Source: Citreimonas sp042096055 (GTDB taxonomy: Bacteria; Pseudomonadota; Alphaproteobacteria; Rhodobacterales; Rhodobacteraceae). From it: a DNA stretch of 27,233 bases. Both the position numbers and the translations under genes were made by a program. Of the stretch, positions 1 to 7,141 are shown one piece after another (the stretch's first letter is position 1; the number at the start of each line of letters is the position of its first letter). The notes beneath the pieces were generated by a model, which saw only the letters and a program-made list of their open reading frames with translations, was not told the DNA's origin and ran no database searches. The stretch is from assembly GCF_042096055.1 (NCBI RefSeq), contig NZ_JBELMH010000047.1:1-27233 (forward strand), read 5' to 3'.

Positions 1-1356
1 GTCGGGCAGGTCGGGCGCGATACGATGGACCGCGAAAGCTTTCAGGAGATCGACTACCGCCAGATGTTCGCGCCCGTCGCCAAATGGGCCGCGCAGATCG
101 ACGACGCGGCGCGTGTGCCGGAATACATGGCGCGGGCCTTCCGCGTCGCCACCTCGGGCCGGCCGGGGCCGGTCGTGCTGGCCCTGCCCGAGGACATGCT
201 GACCGACACCGCAACGGTGCCCGACGCACAGCCATACGCGCCGACGCAGGCCGCGCTGTCCGAGGCGCAGGCGGATTCCGTGCTGGACGCGCTGAAGGAC
301 GCGCAGAGACCGATGATCCTGGCCGGCGGGCCGGGCTGGACCGATGCCGGCGCCGCCGCCCTGCGGCAATTCGCCGAGGCAAGCGACATCCCCGTCGCCA
401 CCTCGTTCCGGCGGCAGGACGTGATTGACAACCGATCGGACGTGTATGTCGGCGATTTCGGCACCGGCGTCGCGCCGAGCCTGGTGAAGCGGATCGCAGA
501 GGCCGACGCGCTGCTGGTGCTCGGCGCGCGTCTGGGCGAAATCACCACCAGGACCTACACGAACCTGACGGTGCCGACGCCGGCGCAGAAGCTCATCCAC
601 ATCCATTGCGACGCGGACGAGATCGGCCGCGTCTACAGCCCCGCCCTCGGGATCGCCGCGGATGCGGGCCAGGCGGTGACGGTTCTGGCCGGCCGGACCG
701 CCGCGACCGGTGCCGACGCGTCCTGGCGGCGCGCCCTGCGCGACGAGTATCTCGCTGATAGCGAACCGCCCGAGCACGACTTCCCGCTCGACATGGGACA
801 GGCGATGGCGGACGTGCGTGACATCCTGCCCGCCGACTGCGTCGTCACGCTGGATGCCGGCAACCATACCGGGTGGGCGCAGCGCTTCCTGCGCTTCGGA
901 CGGCCGGGGCGGCAGATCGGATCGACATGCGGGTCGATGGGGTACGCCGTGCCCGCAGCGGTCACGGCGTCCTTGCAGAACCCCGCGCGGCAGGCCATCG
1001 CCTTCGTCGGCGACGGCGGCTTCATGATGAGCGGCGCCGAGCTTGCCACCGCGGTGCAGCACGGTGGGCGGCCGATCGTCCTGCTGTTCAACAACCGCAC
1101 CTACGGCACGATCCGCATGCACCAGGAGCGCGAGCATCCCCGCCGCGTGGTCGGCACCGACATCGTGAACCCCGATTTCGGCTTGCTCGCCAAGGGCTAC
1201 GGCGCGGCCTACGCGCAGGTTACCGAGACCGCGGCGTTCCGGCCCGCGCTCGAAGCCGCCTTTGCCCATGATGGCCCGACGGTGATCGAACTGGTGACCG
1301 ATCCCGAACGCATCTCGACCCGCACCACCGTCACCAAGCTGCGCGACAAGGGCTGA
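1..1356 (+). CDS. Thiamine-diphosphate-dependent enzyme, acetolactate synthase-like (5' partial)
   Basis: The frame is open from base 1, and the residues before the first ATG (base 25) already match the family, so the true start lies outside the window. What remains is about 451 residues: the end of the Pyr domain, the central domain and the C-terminal PP domain. The ThDP/Mg motif begins with GDGG at 1009-1020 and ends with the NN pair at 1090-1095, the usual spacing. The N-terminal part with the catalytic glutamate is missing from view. Members carry out carboligation or decarboxylation of 2-oxo acids (acetolactate synthase, glyoxylate carboligase and related uncharacterised enzymes); the substrate here cannot be told. 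It converges on the cupin gene, with 16 bases between stops. Family sure, function open. Confidence 0.9.
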   Translation, partial: VGQVGRDTMDRESFQEIDYRQMFAPVAKWAAQIDDAARVPEYMARAFRVATSGRPGPVVLALPEDMLTDTATVPDAQPYAPTQAALSEAQADSVLDALKDAQRPMILAGGPGWTDAGAAALRQFAEASDIPVATSFRRQDVIDNRSDVYVGDFGTGVAPSLVKRIAEADALLVLGARLGEITTRTYTNLTVPTPAQKLIHIHCDADEIGRVYSPALGIAADAGQAVTVLAGRTAATGADASWRRALRDEYLADSEPPEHDFPLDMGQAMADVRDILPADCVVTLDAGNHTGWAQRFLRFGRPGRQIGSTCGSMGYAVPAAVTASLQNPARQAIAFVGDGGFMMSGAELATAVQHGGRPIVLLFNNRTYGTIRMHQEREHPRRVVGTDIVNPDFGLLAKGYGAAYAQVTETAAFRPALEAAFAHDGPTVIELVTDPERISTRTTVTKLRDKG

Positions 1357-1372
1357 GCCGCGGCGCCGCACG

Positions 1373-1693
1373 CTACGCGCCGGCGTCGTCCAGGAACTCG
1401 ATCTCGAGGAAGGCGAACTCGAAGTCGTTGGGGTTCAGCACGTCGTGCCGGACCCCCTTCTGCCGGAAATACGGCACGCCCTTGCGCAGGTCGGCGAATT
1501 TCGTCGTGCCGCCCGGCTCGTGCAGTTCGAGCTGCCCGTCCAGCAGCGGCACGACCACGTAGTCGTATTCATGCACGTGCCAGCCCGTGTTGTCGCCCTT
1601 CTTCGGGAAACGCCATTCGGTCACGCGGGTGCGCGCGTTCTCGATCATCGGGCTGCCCGTGGCCGAGCCGCCGGCCTCTTCGTCACTGCACAT
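1373..1693 (-). CDS. Small single-domain cupin protein
   Basis: The 106-residue protein is one cupin barrel. The first metal-binding motif is seen in WHVHEYDYVVVPLLDG (about residues 38-53), with the usual H-x-H, and a later histidine lies in GVRHDV. Such small cupins act as isomerases, dioxygenases or sugar/acid-binding proteins, and the sequence does not decide between them. The ATG is preceded by AAGGA at good spacing. It lies 66 bases downstream of pxpC in the same direction and is probably the last gene of the pxpA operon, which suggests a role with the same substrate (inference). Confidence 0.8.
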   Translation of the reverse strand: MCSDEEAGGSATGSPMIENARTRVTEWRFPKKGDNTGWHVHEYDYVVVPLLDGQLELHEPGGTTKFADLRKGVPYFRQKGVRHDVLNPNDFEFAFLEIEFLDDAGA

Positions 1694-1759
1694 GTCGTCT
1701 TCCTTGATGTCGGCGCGGCGTGAGGCGGCCGCACGAACGCGCCCGCCCGTGCGCCTGCC

Positions 1760-2734
1760 TCAGCCGATCTCGTCGCGGATCGCCGCCAGAACCGTGTTGC
1801 GCTCTTTCCGGGCGGCGAGCGCCTCGTCCATGTCGACCTTGACGAACTGCGTCGGCGTATTGGGCTGCAGCTGCCCGATCAGGTCCATGTCGGCGGAGAT
1901 GATCGTGCCCAGCATGAAGTATCCGCCGCCCGACACCGCGTCGCGGTGCAGGACGATGGGTTCCTGACCGCTGGGCACCTGGATCGAGCCGTAGGGATAG
2001 CACGCATCGGTGATGTTCGACGGGTCCGAGCCGGCGCTGAACGGCTGCTCGCGCGGCACGAAATCCAGCGGGCGCCCGCCCTGGAAGCGGTAGCCCATGC
2101 GGTCGGCCTCGTTCGCGACCTTCCAGGTATCCTCGAAGAAGGTGCGCTGCGCCTCTTCGGTGATCCGGTGCCAGTAGAGCCCCGGCAGCACCCGCAGCCT
2201 GGCCGATGCGCCCGGCAGGCGGCGATTCCCTTCGGACACCGACGCGCCCGGGCGGGCCTTGCCCGAGGCCTTGCCCAGCGGCAGTTCGTCGCCCGGCTGC
2301 ACCGCGCGTCCATCCACGCCGCCCAGCGCGCCGATCGGGTAGGTCGACCGGCTGCCCAGATACGGCTGCGTGTCGATGCCGCCCGAGATGGCGATATAGG
2401 CGCGCGCGCCGGCCTTGAGGAAGTCGAAGGACAGCACCTGGCCCTTCTTCACCGCCAGCGCGGTCCAGGTCGGCTGCTCCTCGCCGTCGATCTTCGGCGG
2501 CAGCTCGGCGCCGCAGACGGCGACGGTCGCGTCCTCGGTGAATTCCAGCTCGGGTCCGACGAACACTGCCTCGAGCCCGGCGGCGGTTTCGGGGTTGCCG
2601 ACCAGCAGGTTCGCGGCCCGCAGGGCAAGCCGGTCCATCGCGCCGCCGATCGGGATGCCCAGATGGTAATACCCCGGGCGGCCGAGATCCTGGATCGTCG
2701 TCATGATCCCGGAGGTGATGACGTTAATCGGCAT
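1760..2734 (-). CDS. pxpC: PxpC-family protein (5-oxoprolinase subunit C / biotin-dependent carboxyltransferase, KipA/AHS2)
   Basis: At 324 residues this is a full-length KipA/AHS2 domain. The family opening is present (ITSGIMTTIQDLGRPGYYHL, residues 6-25), as is the following GGAMD. In E. coli PxpC joins PxpA and PxpB to hydrolyse 5-oxoproline with ATP. The same fold forms the second half of the carboxyltransferase domain of urea carboxylase. The start overlaps the end of pxpB by 11 bases, so translation is probably coupled. Because a biotin carboxylase and a biotin carrier are encoded just upstream, the carboxyltransferase role is as likely here as the oxoprolinase role (inference). Confidence 0.93.
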   Translation of the reverse strand: MPINVITSGIMTTIQDLGRPGYYHLGIPIGGAMDRLALRAANLLVGNPETAAGLEAVFVGPELEFTEDATVAVCGAELPPKIDGEEQPTWTALAVKKGQVLSFDFLKAGARAYIAISGGIDTQPYLGSRSTYPIGALGGVDGRAVQPGDELPLGKASGKARPGASVSEGNRRLPGASARLRVLPGLYWHRITEEAQRTFFEDTWKVANEADRMGYRFQGGRPLDFVPREQPFSAGSDPSNITDACYPYGSIQVPSGQEPIVLHRDAVSGGGYFMLGTIISADMDLIGQLQPNTPTQFVKVDMDEALAARKERNTVLAAIRDEIG

Positions 2735-3467
2735 AGAGGGCCTCCATCAGCTTGGCGTTGGTGCCGTCCATGTCCGCGTTGAAATCGTCGAGCGAGAAGA
2801 CCACGTTCTTCATCCGGGGTTCGAACCGGCCGGCCTGGACGTCGGCGCTGATCGCGTCGTATTCGGCCCGGTCGATGGGGCGCCATTTCACGATGTCGCC
2901 GGGGCGGAAGAACACCATGAAGTCCTTTAGGTACGGCGCTTCCTGCTTGGGGTCGAAGATCGTCATCGGCGTGATGCCGAACATCTGGTAGCCGCCCGCG
3001 CCGCGCACCGAGTAGATGCACGAGAACGAGCCGCCGTAGCCCACGGTCTGCTTCGGCGTGTCGGTGCGGGGACGGACGTATTTCGGCACCTGGATCTGCC
3101 GCGACCGGTCGACCATCTGGTAGAGGAACGGCAGCCCTGACACGAAGCCCACCATCGACACGAACCACGGCGCGCCGTGATGCGCCTTGATGAANNNNNN
3201 NNNNNNNNNNNNNNNNNNNNNNNNNNNNNNNNNNNNNNNNNNNNNNNNNNNNNNNNNNNNNNNNNNNNNNNNNNNNNNNNNNNNNNNNNNNNNNTCGAAC
3301 TTGATCTGGAACGACGCGTTCGCCGGGCAGATCTCGGTCACGCCGTCGATCTTGGCGTCGCGCACGGCGTTGGTCATGGCAAGCGAGGTGAAGAACGCCT
3401 CGAGCGACATTTCCTCGTCGACCTCGACGAAGATGTGTTCGTCGCCTCCGAAAGTGTACCGGCTCAT
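2724..3467 (-). CDS. pxpB: PxpB-family protein (5-oxoprolinase subunit B, KipI/AHS1), interrupted by an assembly gap
   Basis: The protein begins MSRYTFGGDEHIFVE, with an AGGGAGAG ribosome site a few bases upstream, and its ATG overlaps the biotin carboxylase stop (ATGA). About 57 residues lie before the 100-N gap and about 156 after it. The second part has family motifs such as GFVSGLPFLY and GGYQMFGITPMTI. The frame happens to be kept across the N run, but the true gap length is unknown, so the total length (247 with the N) is provisional. PxpB pairs with PxpC. In urea carboxylase the homologous AHS1 domain is half of the carboxyltransferase. The missing part is real absent sequence, since the gap edges share no repeat. 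Confidence 0.92.
   Translation of the reverse strand: MSRYTFGGDEHIFVEVDEEMSLEAFFTSLAMTNAVRDAKIDGVTEICPANASFQIKFXXXXXXXXXXXXXXXXXXXXXXXXXXXXXXXXXXFIKAHHGAPWFVSMVGFVSGLPFLYQMVDRSRQIQVPKYVRPRTDTPKQTVGYGGSFSCIYSVRGAGGYQMFGITPMTIFDPKQEAPYLKDFMVFFRPGDIVKWRPIDRAEYDAISADVQAGRFEPRMKNVVFSLDDFNADMDGTNAKLMEALYAD
3195..3294. other. Assembly gap (100 N) inside pxpB
   Basis: Exactly 100 N, the usual placeholder for a gap of unknown length. The flanking bases are not duplicated on the two sides, unlike the second gap, so sequence is truly missing here. Confidence 0.99.
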
Positions 3468-4858
3468 GTCGTTGTCTCTCCCTGATCGGTGAGTGTGTCG
3501 GCGGCGTGCTCGAGCCATGTCTCGAGCCAGCGCGTGTGCACCGCGTTGGCCTGCACGTCCGCGTTCCGCGCGAGCGCCGTGAACAGGGGCGCCGTGGTGG
3601 GCAGGCCGCCGATCTCGAGATCGCGCAGTGCGGCTTCGAGCCGCGCGATCGCGGCCTTTCGGTCCGGCGCCCAGACGATCAGCTTGCCCAGCAGCGAGTC
3701 GTAGAAGGGCGGGATCGCGTAGCCTTCGTAGAGCATGTGGTCGAAGCGGATGCCCTCACCCTCGGGCACGCGCAGCGCGCTGACCTGTCCGGGGAACGGC
3801 ATGAAGCCGTTTGCCGGATCCTCGGCGTTCAGCCGCACCTCGATCGCGTGGCCGTTGCGCGCGATGTCCGCCTGCGTCAGGCCCAACGGCTCGCCGCCGC
3901 AGACCCGGATCATCCCGGCCACGAGGTCGGTGTCGCAGATCATTTCGGTCACCGGATGCTCGACCTGGATCCGGGTGTTCATCTCGATGAAGTGGAAGTC
4001 TTCGGTCTCGTCGTCGTAGAGGAACTCGACCGTCCCGGCGCCGCGGTAGCTGACCGAGCGCGCCAGCGCCACCGCGGCATCGCAAAGCCGCTCGCGGGTG
4101 GCATCGTCCAGCGCGGCCGATGGTGCCTCTTCCCAGACCTTCTGCCGCCGCCGCTGAAGCGAGCATTCGCGGTCGTAGAAATGCACCACGTCGCTGCCGT
4201 CGCCCAGCACCTGGACCTCGACGTGGCGGGCAGTCTCGATGACCTTCTCGATGTAGATGCCGCCGTCGCCGAAAGCCGATTTCGCCTCGTTCGCGGCCTG
4301 CGAGGCGAGGGTGCGGAATGTCTCGGCGTCCTGCGCGATGCGGATCCCACGCCCGCCGCCGCCGGCCGAGGCCTTGATCATCACCGGAAAGCCGACCTCG
4401 CGCGCGATCGTCAGCGCGGCGTCCATGTCGTTGATCACGCCGTCGCTGCCCGGCACGGTGGGCACGCCCACCTTGCGCGCCTGTTCGCGCGCCGCGGCCT
4501 TGTCACCCATCAGCCGGATCGTGTCGCCGGTCGGGCCGACGAAGACGAAGCCCGCGCGTTCCACGGCGTCGGCGAAATCCGCGTTTTCGGACAGGAAACC
4601 ATAGCCGGGATGGATCGCATCCGCCCCGCTTTCGTGCGCGGCGGTCAGGATGGCGTCGGTGTTCAGGTAGGATTTCGCGGCCGAGGGCGGGCCGATCACC
4701 TTGACCTCGTCCGCGATCCGCGCGGCGAGGCTGTCGGTATCCGCCTCGCTGGCAACCTGCACCACGCGCATGCCCAGCGCCTTCGCCGCGCGGTTGATCC
4801 GGCAGGCGATCTCGCCCCGGTTCGCGATCAGGATCGTTTCGATGCTGCGCGCCGCCAT
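3464..4858 (-). CDS. accC: Biotin carboxylase (AccC-type)
   Basis: The 464-residue protein shows the whole biotin carboxylase layout: N-terminal domain starting at about residue 6 with ETILIANRGEIACR; ATP-grasp with the glycine-rich loop KASAGGGGRGIR; the RECSLQRRRQK strand; the catalytic FIEMNTRIQVEHPVTE; and a C-terminal domain. It carboxylates the biotin of the carrier encoded just upstream, using ATP and bicarbonate. The start ATG follows the carrier stop by 2 bases, and the stop overlaps the pxpB start as ATGA. The open frame continues upstream past the carrier gene towards 7042, but that part is shadow; the ATG at 4858 fits the family start. The gene lies with pxpB/pxpC rather than with an acetyl-CoA or propionyl-CoA carboxyltransferase, which points to an amide or lactam acceptor (inference). 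Confidence 0.95.
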   Translation of the reverse strand: MAARSIETILIANRGEIACRINRAAKALGMRVVQVASEADTDSLAARIADEVKVIGPPSAAKSYLNTDAILTAAHESGADAIHPGYGFLSENADFADAVERAGFVFVGPTGDTIRLMGDKAAAREQARKVGVPTVPGSDGVINDMDAALTIAREVGFPVMIKASAGGGGRGIRIAQDAETFRTLASQAANEAKSAFGDGGIYIEKVIETARHVEVQVLGDGSDVVHFYDRECSLQRRRQKVWEEAPSAALDDATRERLCDAAVALARSVSYRGAGTVEFLYDDETEDFHFIEMNTRIQVEHPVTEMICDTDLVAGMIRVCGGEPLGLTQADIARNGHAIEVRLNAEDPANGFMPFPGQVSALRVPEGEGIRFDHMLYEGYAIPPFYDSLLGKLIVWAPDRKAAIARLEAALRDLEIGGLPTTAPLFTALARNADVQANAVHTRWLETWLEHAADTLTDQGETTT

Positions 4859-4860
4859 CG

Positions 4861-5097
4861 TCACTCGAGCTCGGCGATCGTCGTGCCCGCCGTGACCGGA
4901 TCGCCGTCGTCGACCGGGAAGGCGGCGATGGTCCCGTCCGCGTCGGCCTTGATCTCGTGGAAGGTCTTCATCACCTCGACCAGGGCAATGGTGTCGCCCT
5001 TCGCGACGGTATCGCCGACCTCGCGGAAGGGCGGTTCCTCGGGCGAGGGTTTGCGGAAGAACGTGCCCGGTATCGGGCTCTTGATCGCGTGCGCCAT
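4861..5097 (-). CDS. Stand-alone biotin carboxyl carrier protein (78 residues)
   Basis: This is a single biotinyl domain without the N-terminal arm of AccB. The biotin site is EVMKT, with Lys44 as the attachment residue; the more common form is EAMKM. A matching half-repeat (DADGTIAAFPVDDGDPV) follows, as in all biotinyl/lipoyl hammerheads. It would carry carboxybiotin between the biotin carboxylase and the PxpB/PxpC pair. AGGAGAGA precedes the ATG, and 39 bases separate it from pxpA. The short length, the close packing with accC and the EVMKT variant suggest a dedicated carrier rather than the general acetyl-CoA carboxylase one. Confidence 0.92.
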   Translation of the reverse strand: MAHAIKSPIPGTFFRKPSPEEPPFREVGDTVAKGDTIALVEVMKTFHEIKADADGTIAAFPVDDGDPVTAGTTIAELE

Positions 5098-5136
5098 GGG
5101 TCTCTCCTGTTCCTGTAACCGGCTCGCCTGCGCGGC

Positions 5137-5856
5137 CTAGAGCTTGCTCACCGCCGTATGGACCGCCTTGGCGATCTCGACCGAATTCGGCGTGTCCGAA
5201 TGGATGCAGACGGTCTCGGCCTTCGCGGGCAGCGTCTTGCCGCCCACTGTGGTCATCTTGCCGTCGCGCACCGCCTCGACCGCGCGGCGGGCGGCTAGCT
5301 CGGGCTCCACCGCCTCGTGCTCGCGCGTGATGATCAGCCCGCCCTCGTCGCTGTAGTCGAGGTCGGCGAAGAACTCGGGCAGGAAGCCCACGCCGCGCTC
5401 GGTATAGACCTCTTCGTGCAGCGTGCCCGCGATGCCGGTCACCGGCACGCCGTAGACTGCGGCCGCATCCGCCACCGCCTCGGCGATGGGGCGCTGACGC
5501 GCGGCCATGCCATAAAGCGCGCCATGCGGCTTGATGTGGCTCAACTCCATCCCCTCCATCTTCAGAAAGGCGTCGAGGGCACCAATCTGGTAGAGGACGA
5601 TGTTGGCCATCTCCTCGCGGTCGATCTTCATCTCGCGGCGCCCGAACCCCGGCAGGTCGGGCAACGAGACATGCGCACCGACCTTTACACCGTGCCGGTT
5701 GGCCAGCGCGACCGTGCTGCGCATGTGGTTGGGGTCCGAGGCGTGGAACCCGCAGGCGACGTTCGCCTGCGTGATGTAGGGCATGATGCCTTCGTCGTTT
5801 CCGACCCGGTAGAGGCCAAAACTTTCGCCCATGTCGCAGTTGATGTCCGCCCGCAT
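5137..5856 (-). CDS. pxpA: LamB/YcsF family protein (5-oxoprolinase subunit A type)
   Basis: The 239 residues match the usual length of about 250. Family motifs occur in order: DINCDMGESFG near the N-terminus, NVACGFHASDP, VGAHVSLPDLPGFGRR, and HIKPHGALYGM. In E. coli and B. subtilis PxpA is needed, with PxpB and PxpC, for ATP-dependent hydrolysis of 5-oxo-L-proline to glutamate. A strong AAGGAGG site precedes the ATG. It is the first gene of the operon and is divergent from the LysR regulator. The biotin carboxylase and carrier genes placed between pxpA and pxpB are absent from the E. coli pxpABC locus, so the exact substrate and energy coupling may differ. Confidence 0.94.
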   Translation of the reverse strand: MRADINCDMGESFGLYRVGNDEGIMPYITQANVACGFHASDPNHMRSTVALANRHGVKVGAHVSLPDLPGFGRREMKIDREEMANIVLYQIGALDAFLKMEGMELSHIKPHGALYGMAARQRPIAEAVADAAAVYGVPVTGIAGTLHEEVYTERGVGFLPEFFADLDYSDEGGLIITREHEAVEPELAARRAVEAVRDGKMTTVGGKTLPAKAETVCIHSDTPNSVEIAKAVHTAVSKL

Positions 5857-5938
5857 GGGCCGCCTCCTTCAAGCCTGTTCCGGAACCGTCGACCGATGCG
5901 CGACCGGCGATTTGGCGAAAGCTTAGAGGGAAGGCGCG

Positions 5939-5960
5939 GATATTGTAAAATTCGAATATC
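5939..5960. promoter_or_regulatory. Candidate LysR operator, pxpA-proximal
   Basis: GATATT and AATATC form a perfect 6-base inverted repeat around a 10-base spacer. Within it T5943 and A5955 give the T-N11-A pattern of LysR-type boxes. A further GATATC lies at 5969-5974, which could be part of a second (activation) site. It is 83 bases from the pxpA start, a plausible place for activation. Confidence 0.5.
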
Positions 5961-6091
5961 GGCGCAAAGATATCGAGAAATGAGATGCAGCAGAGCGTTG
6001 GATTGTGCAGTCTGAACGACGGGGTGAGGCGCCGTTTCGGAAGGCGTTGCAATGGGCTGTAAGCGGTCCCTGAAGCAATCGTCCTAATGAA

Positions 6092-6104
6092 TGACCTTAG
6101 GTCA
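6092..6104. promoter_or_regulatory. Candidate LysR operator, lysR-proximal
   Basis: TGACC-TTA-GGTCA is a perfect 13-base inverted repeat that starts with T and ends with A at T-N11-A spacing. It lies 54 bases before the lysR ATG, which fits autoregulation. Its sequence differs from the pxpA-proximal repeat, so only one of the two may be the true recognition site. Confidence 0.5.
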
Positions 6105-6157
6105 AGGTCGCGCAATGGTCCGCGTAATCGATTTCCCGGAATGAAGGTATCGGAAAA

Positions 6158-7060
6158 ATGAAAGAGCCGTCGCTGCGCCAGATCCGCTACTTCACGGCCG
6201 TCGCGAATGCAGGCCAAGTGTCCCGCGCGGCCCGTGAACTCAACGTCTCGCAGTCGGCCCTGACCAATGCCGTCAAGCAGCTCGAGGACATCATCGGCGT
6301 ACCGCTTTTCGTGCGCCACGGCAGTGGCGTGACCCTGACCTACGAGGGCAATATCTTCCTCGATCACGCGCTGCGCGTCATGTCGGTGGTGGAAGAGGCC
6401 GTCCGTTCGCCGGGCCGCAAGCGCGACGACATCACCGGTCGGCTGCGTCTCGCGATCACCTACACGGTCGCAGGCTACTTCATCTCGCCCTTCATCGAGC
6501 GCTTCATGCACGCCTTCCCCGGCGTCGCGGTCGAACTGACCGAGGCTCCGCGCGCGCGCATCGAGGACGGGCTGGTGTCCGGGAACTTCGACCTCGCGGT
6601 GCTGCTGACCTCGAACATCGTCGACCAGGAAGGGCTGGAATACGAGACGCTGCGCCAGTCGCGCCGCCGCCTGTGGCTTGCTTCGCGGCATCCGCTTCTG
6701 TCGCAGCCGAACGTCACCTTGGCGGACGTCGCGCGGGAGCCGTACATCATGCTGACCGTCGACGAGGCCAGCAACACCGCGCAGCGCTACTGGAACCAGA
6801 CGGCGCATCGTCCGAACACCATTCTGCGCACCTCGTCGGTCGAGGCCGTGCGCTCCTTCGTGGCCGGCGGCATGGGCGTCACCATCCTGTCGGACATGGT
6901 CTATCGGCCGTGGTCGCTGGACGGGCGCCGGGTCGAGGTGATCCCACTGGCAGACAAGGTGCCCACGATGGACGTGGGCCTGGCCTGGCCCGCCAACGTG
7001 CCGCTGGGCAGCGCCGCCTCGGCCTTCCGCGACTTCATGCATCTGGGCGACGAGGCGTGA
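6158..7060 (+). CDS. LysR-family transcriptional regulator
   Basis: This 300-residue protein has the standard layout: an N-terminal winged helix-turn-helix (about residues 5-64, with SRAARELNVSQSALTNAVKQ as helix-turn-helix and VPLFVRHG after it), a linker helix, and a periplasmic-binding-like effector domain (about 95-295). It is divergent from the pxpA operon, so it most likely controls that operon in response to its substrate or product. Regulators of this family usually activate the divergent operon and repress themselves. It converges with hyuB, with a minus-strand terminator between them. Confidence 0.93.
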   Translation: MKEPSLRQIRYFTAVANAGQVSRAARELNVSQSALTNAVKQLEDIIGVPLFVRHGSGVTLTYEGNIFLDHALRVMSVVEEAVRSPGRKRDDITGRLRLAITYTVAGYFISPFIERFMHAFPGVAVELTEAPRARIEDGLVSGNFDLAVLLTSNIVDQEGLEYETLRQSRRRLWLASRHPLLSQPNVTLADVAREPYIMLTVDEASNTAQRYWNQTAHRPNTILRTSSVEAVRSFVAGGMGVTILSDMVYRPWSLDGRRVEVIPLADKVPTMDVGLAWPANVPLGSAASAFRDFMHLGDEA

Positions 7061-7083
7061 CTACGCCGATTGAACGATGCCGC

Positions 7084-7111
7084 AAAAAAGGGCCGCCCTT
7101 TCGGACGGCCC
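7084..7111 (-). terminator. Rho-independent terminator of the hyuAB operon
   Basis: Read on the minus strand: a 9-base-pair stem (7103-7111 with 7090-7098, one G-U pair), a GAAA loop, then six T residues (7089-7084). It begins 31 bases after the hyuB stop. The T run lies only on the minus-strand side, so it serves hyuB rather than lysR. Confidence 0.88.
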
Positions 7112-7141
7112 GTTGACGATGCATGCGGATACGTCCACGCG

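Larger units (their letters stand above)
5857..6157. promoter_or_regulatory. Divergent control region between pxpA operon and lysR
   Basis: This 301-base spacer has no gene and is clearly more A+T rich than its surroundings. It must hold the promoters for pxpA (minus) and lysR (plus). Two inverted repeats inside it, listed separately, fit LysR-type operators. I could not place -35/-10 boxes with confidence. Confidence 0.75.

Noticed and set aside
3195..3294. First N gap as another false duplication
   Set aside because: The bases on the two sides share no identical stretch, and the PxpB family needs sequence between the two visible parts.
4859..7042. Long open minus-strand extension upstream of biotin carboxylase (frame open to 7042)
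   Set aside because: It overlaps the carrier, pxpA and the LysR gene in other frames, and its protein is low-complexity Arg/Gly/His. The biotin carboxylase family start is at 4858.
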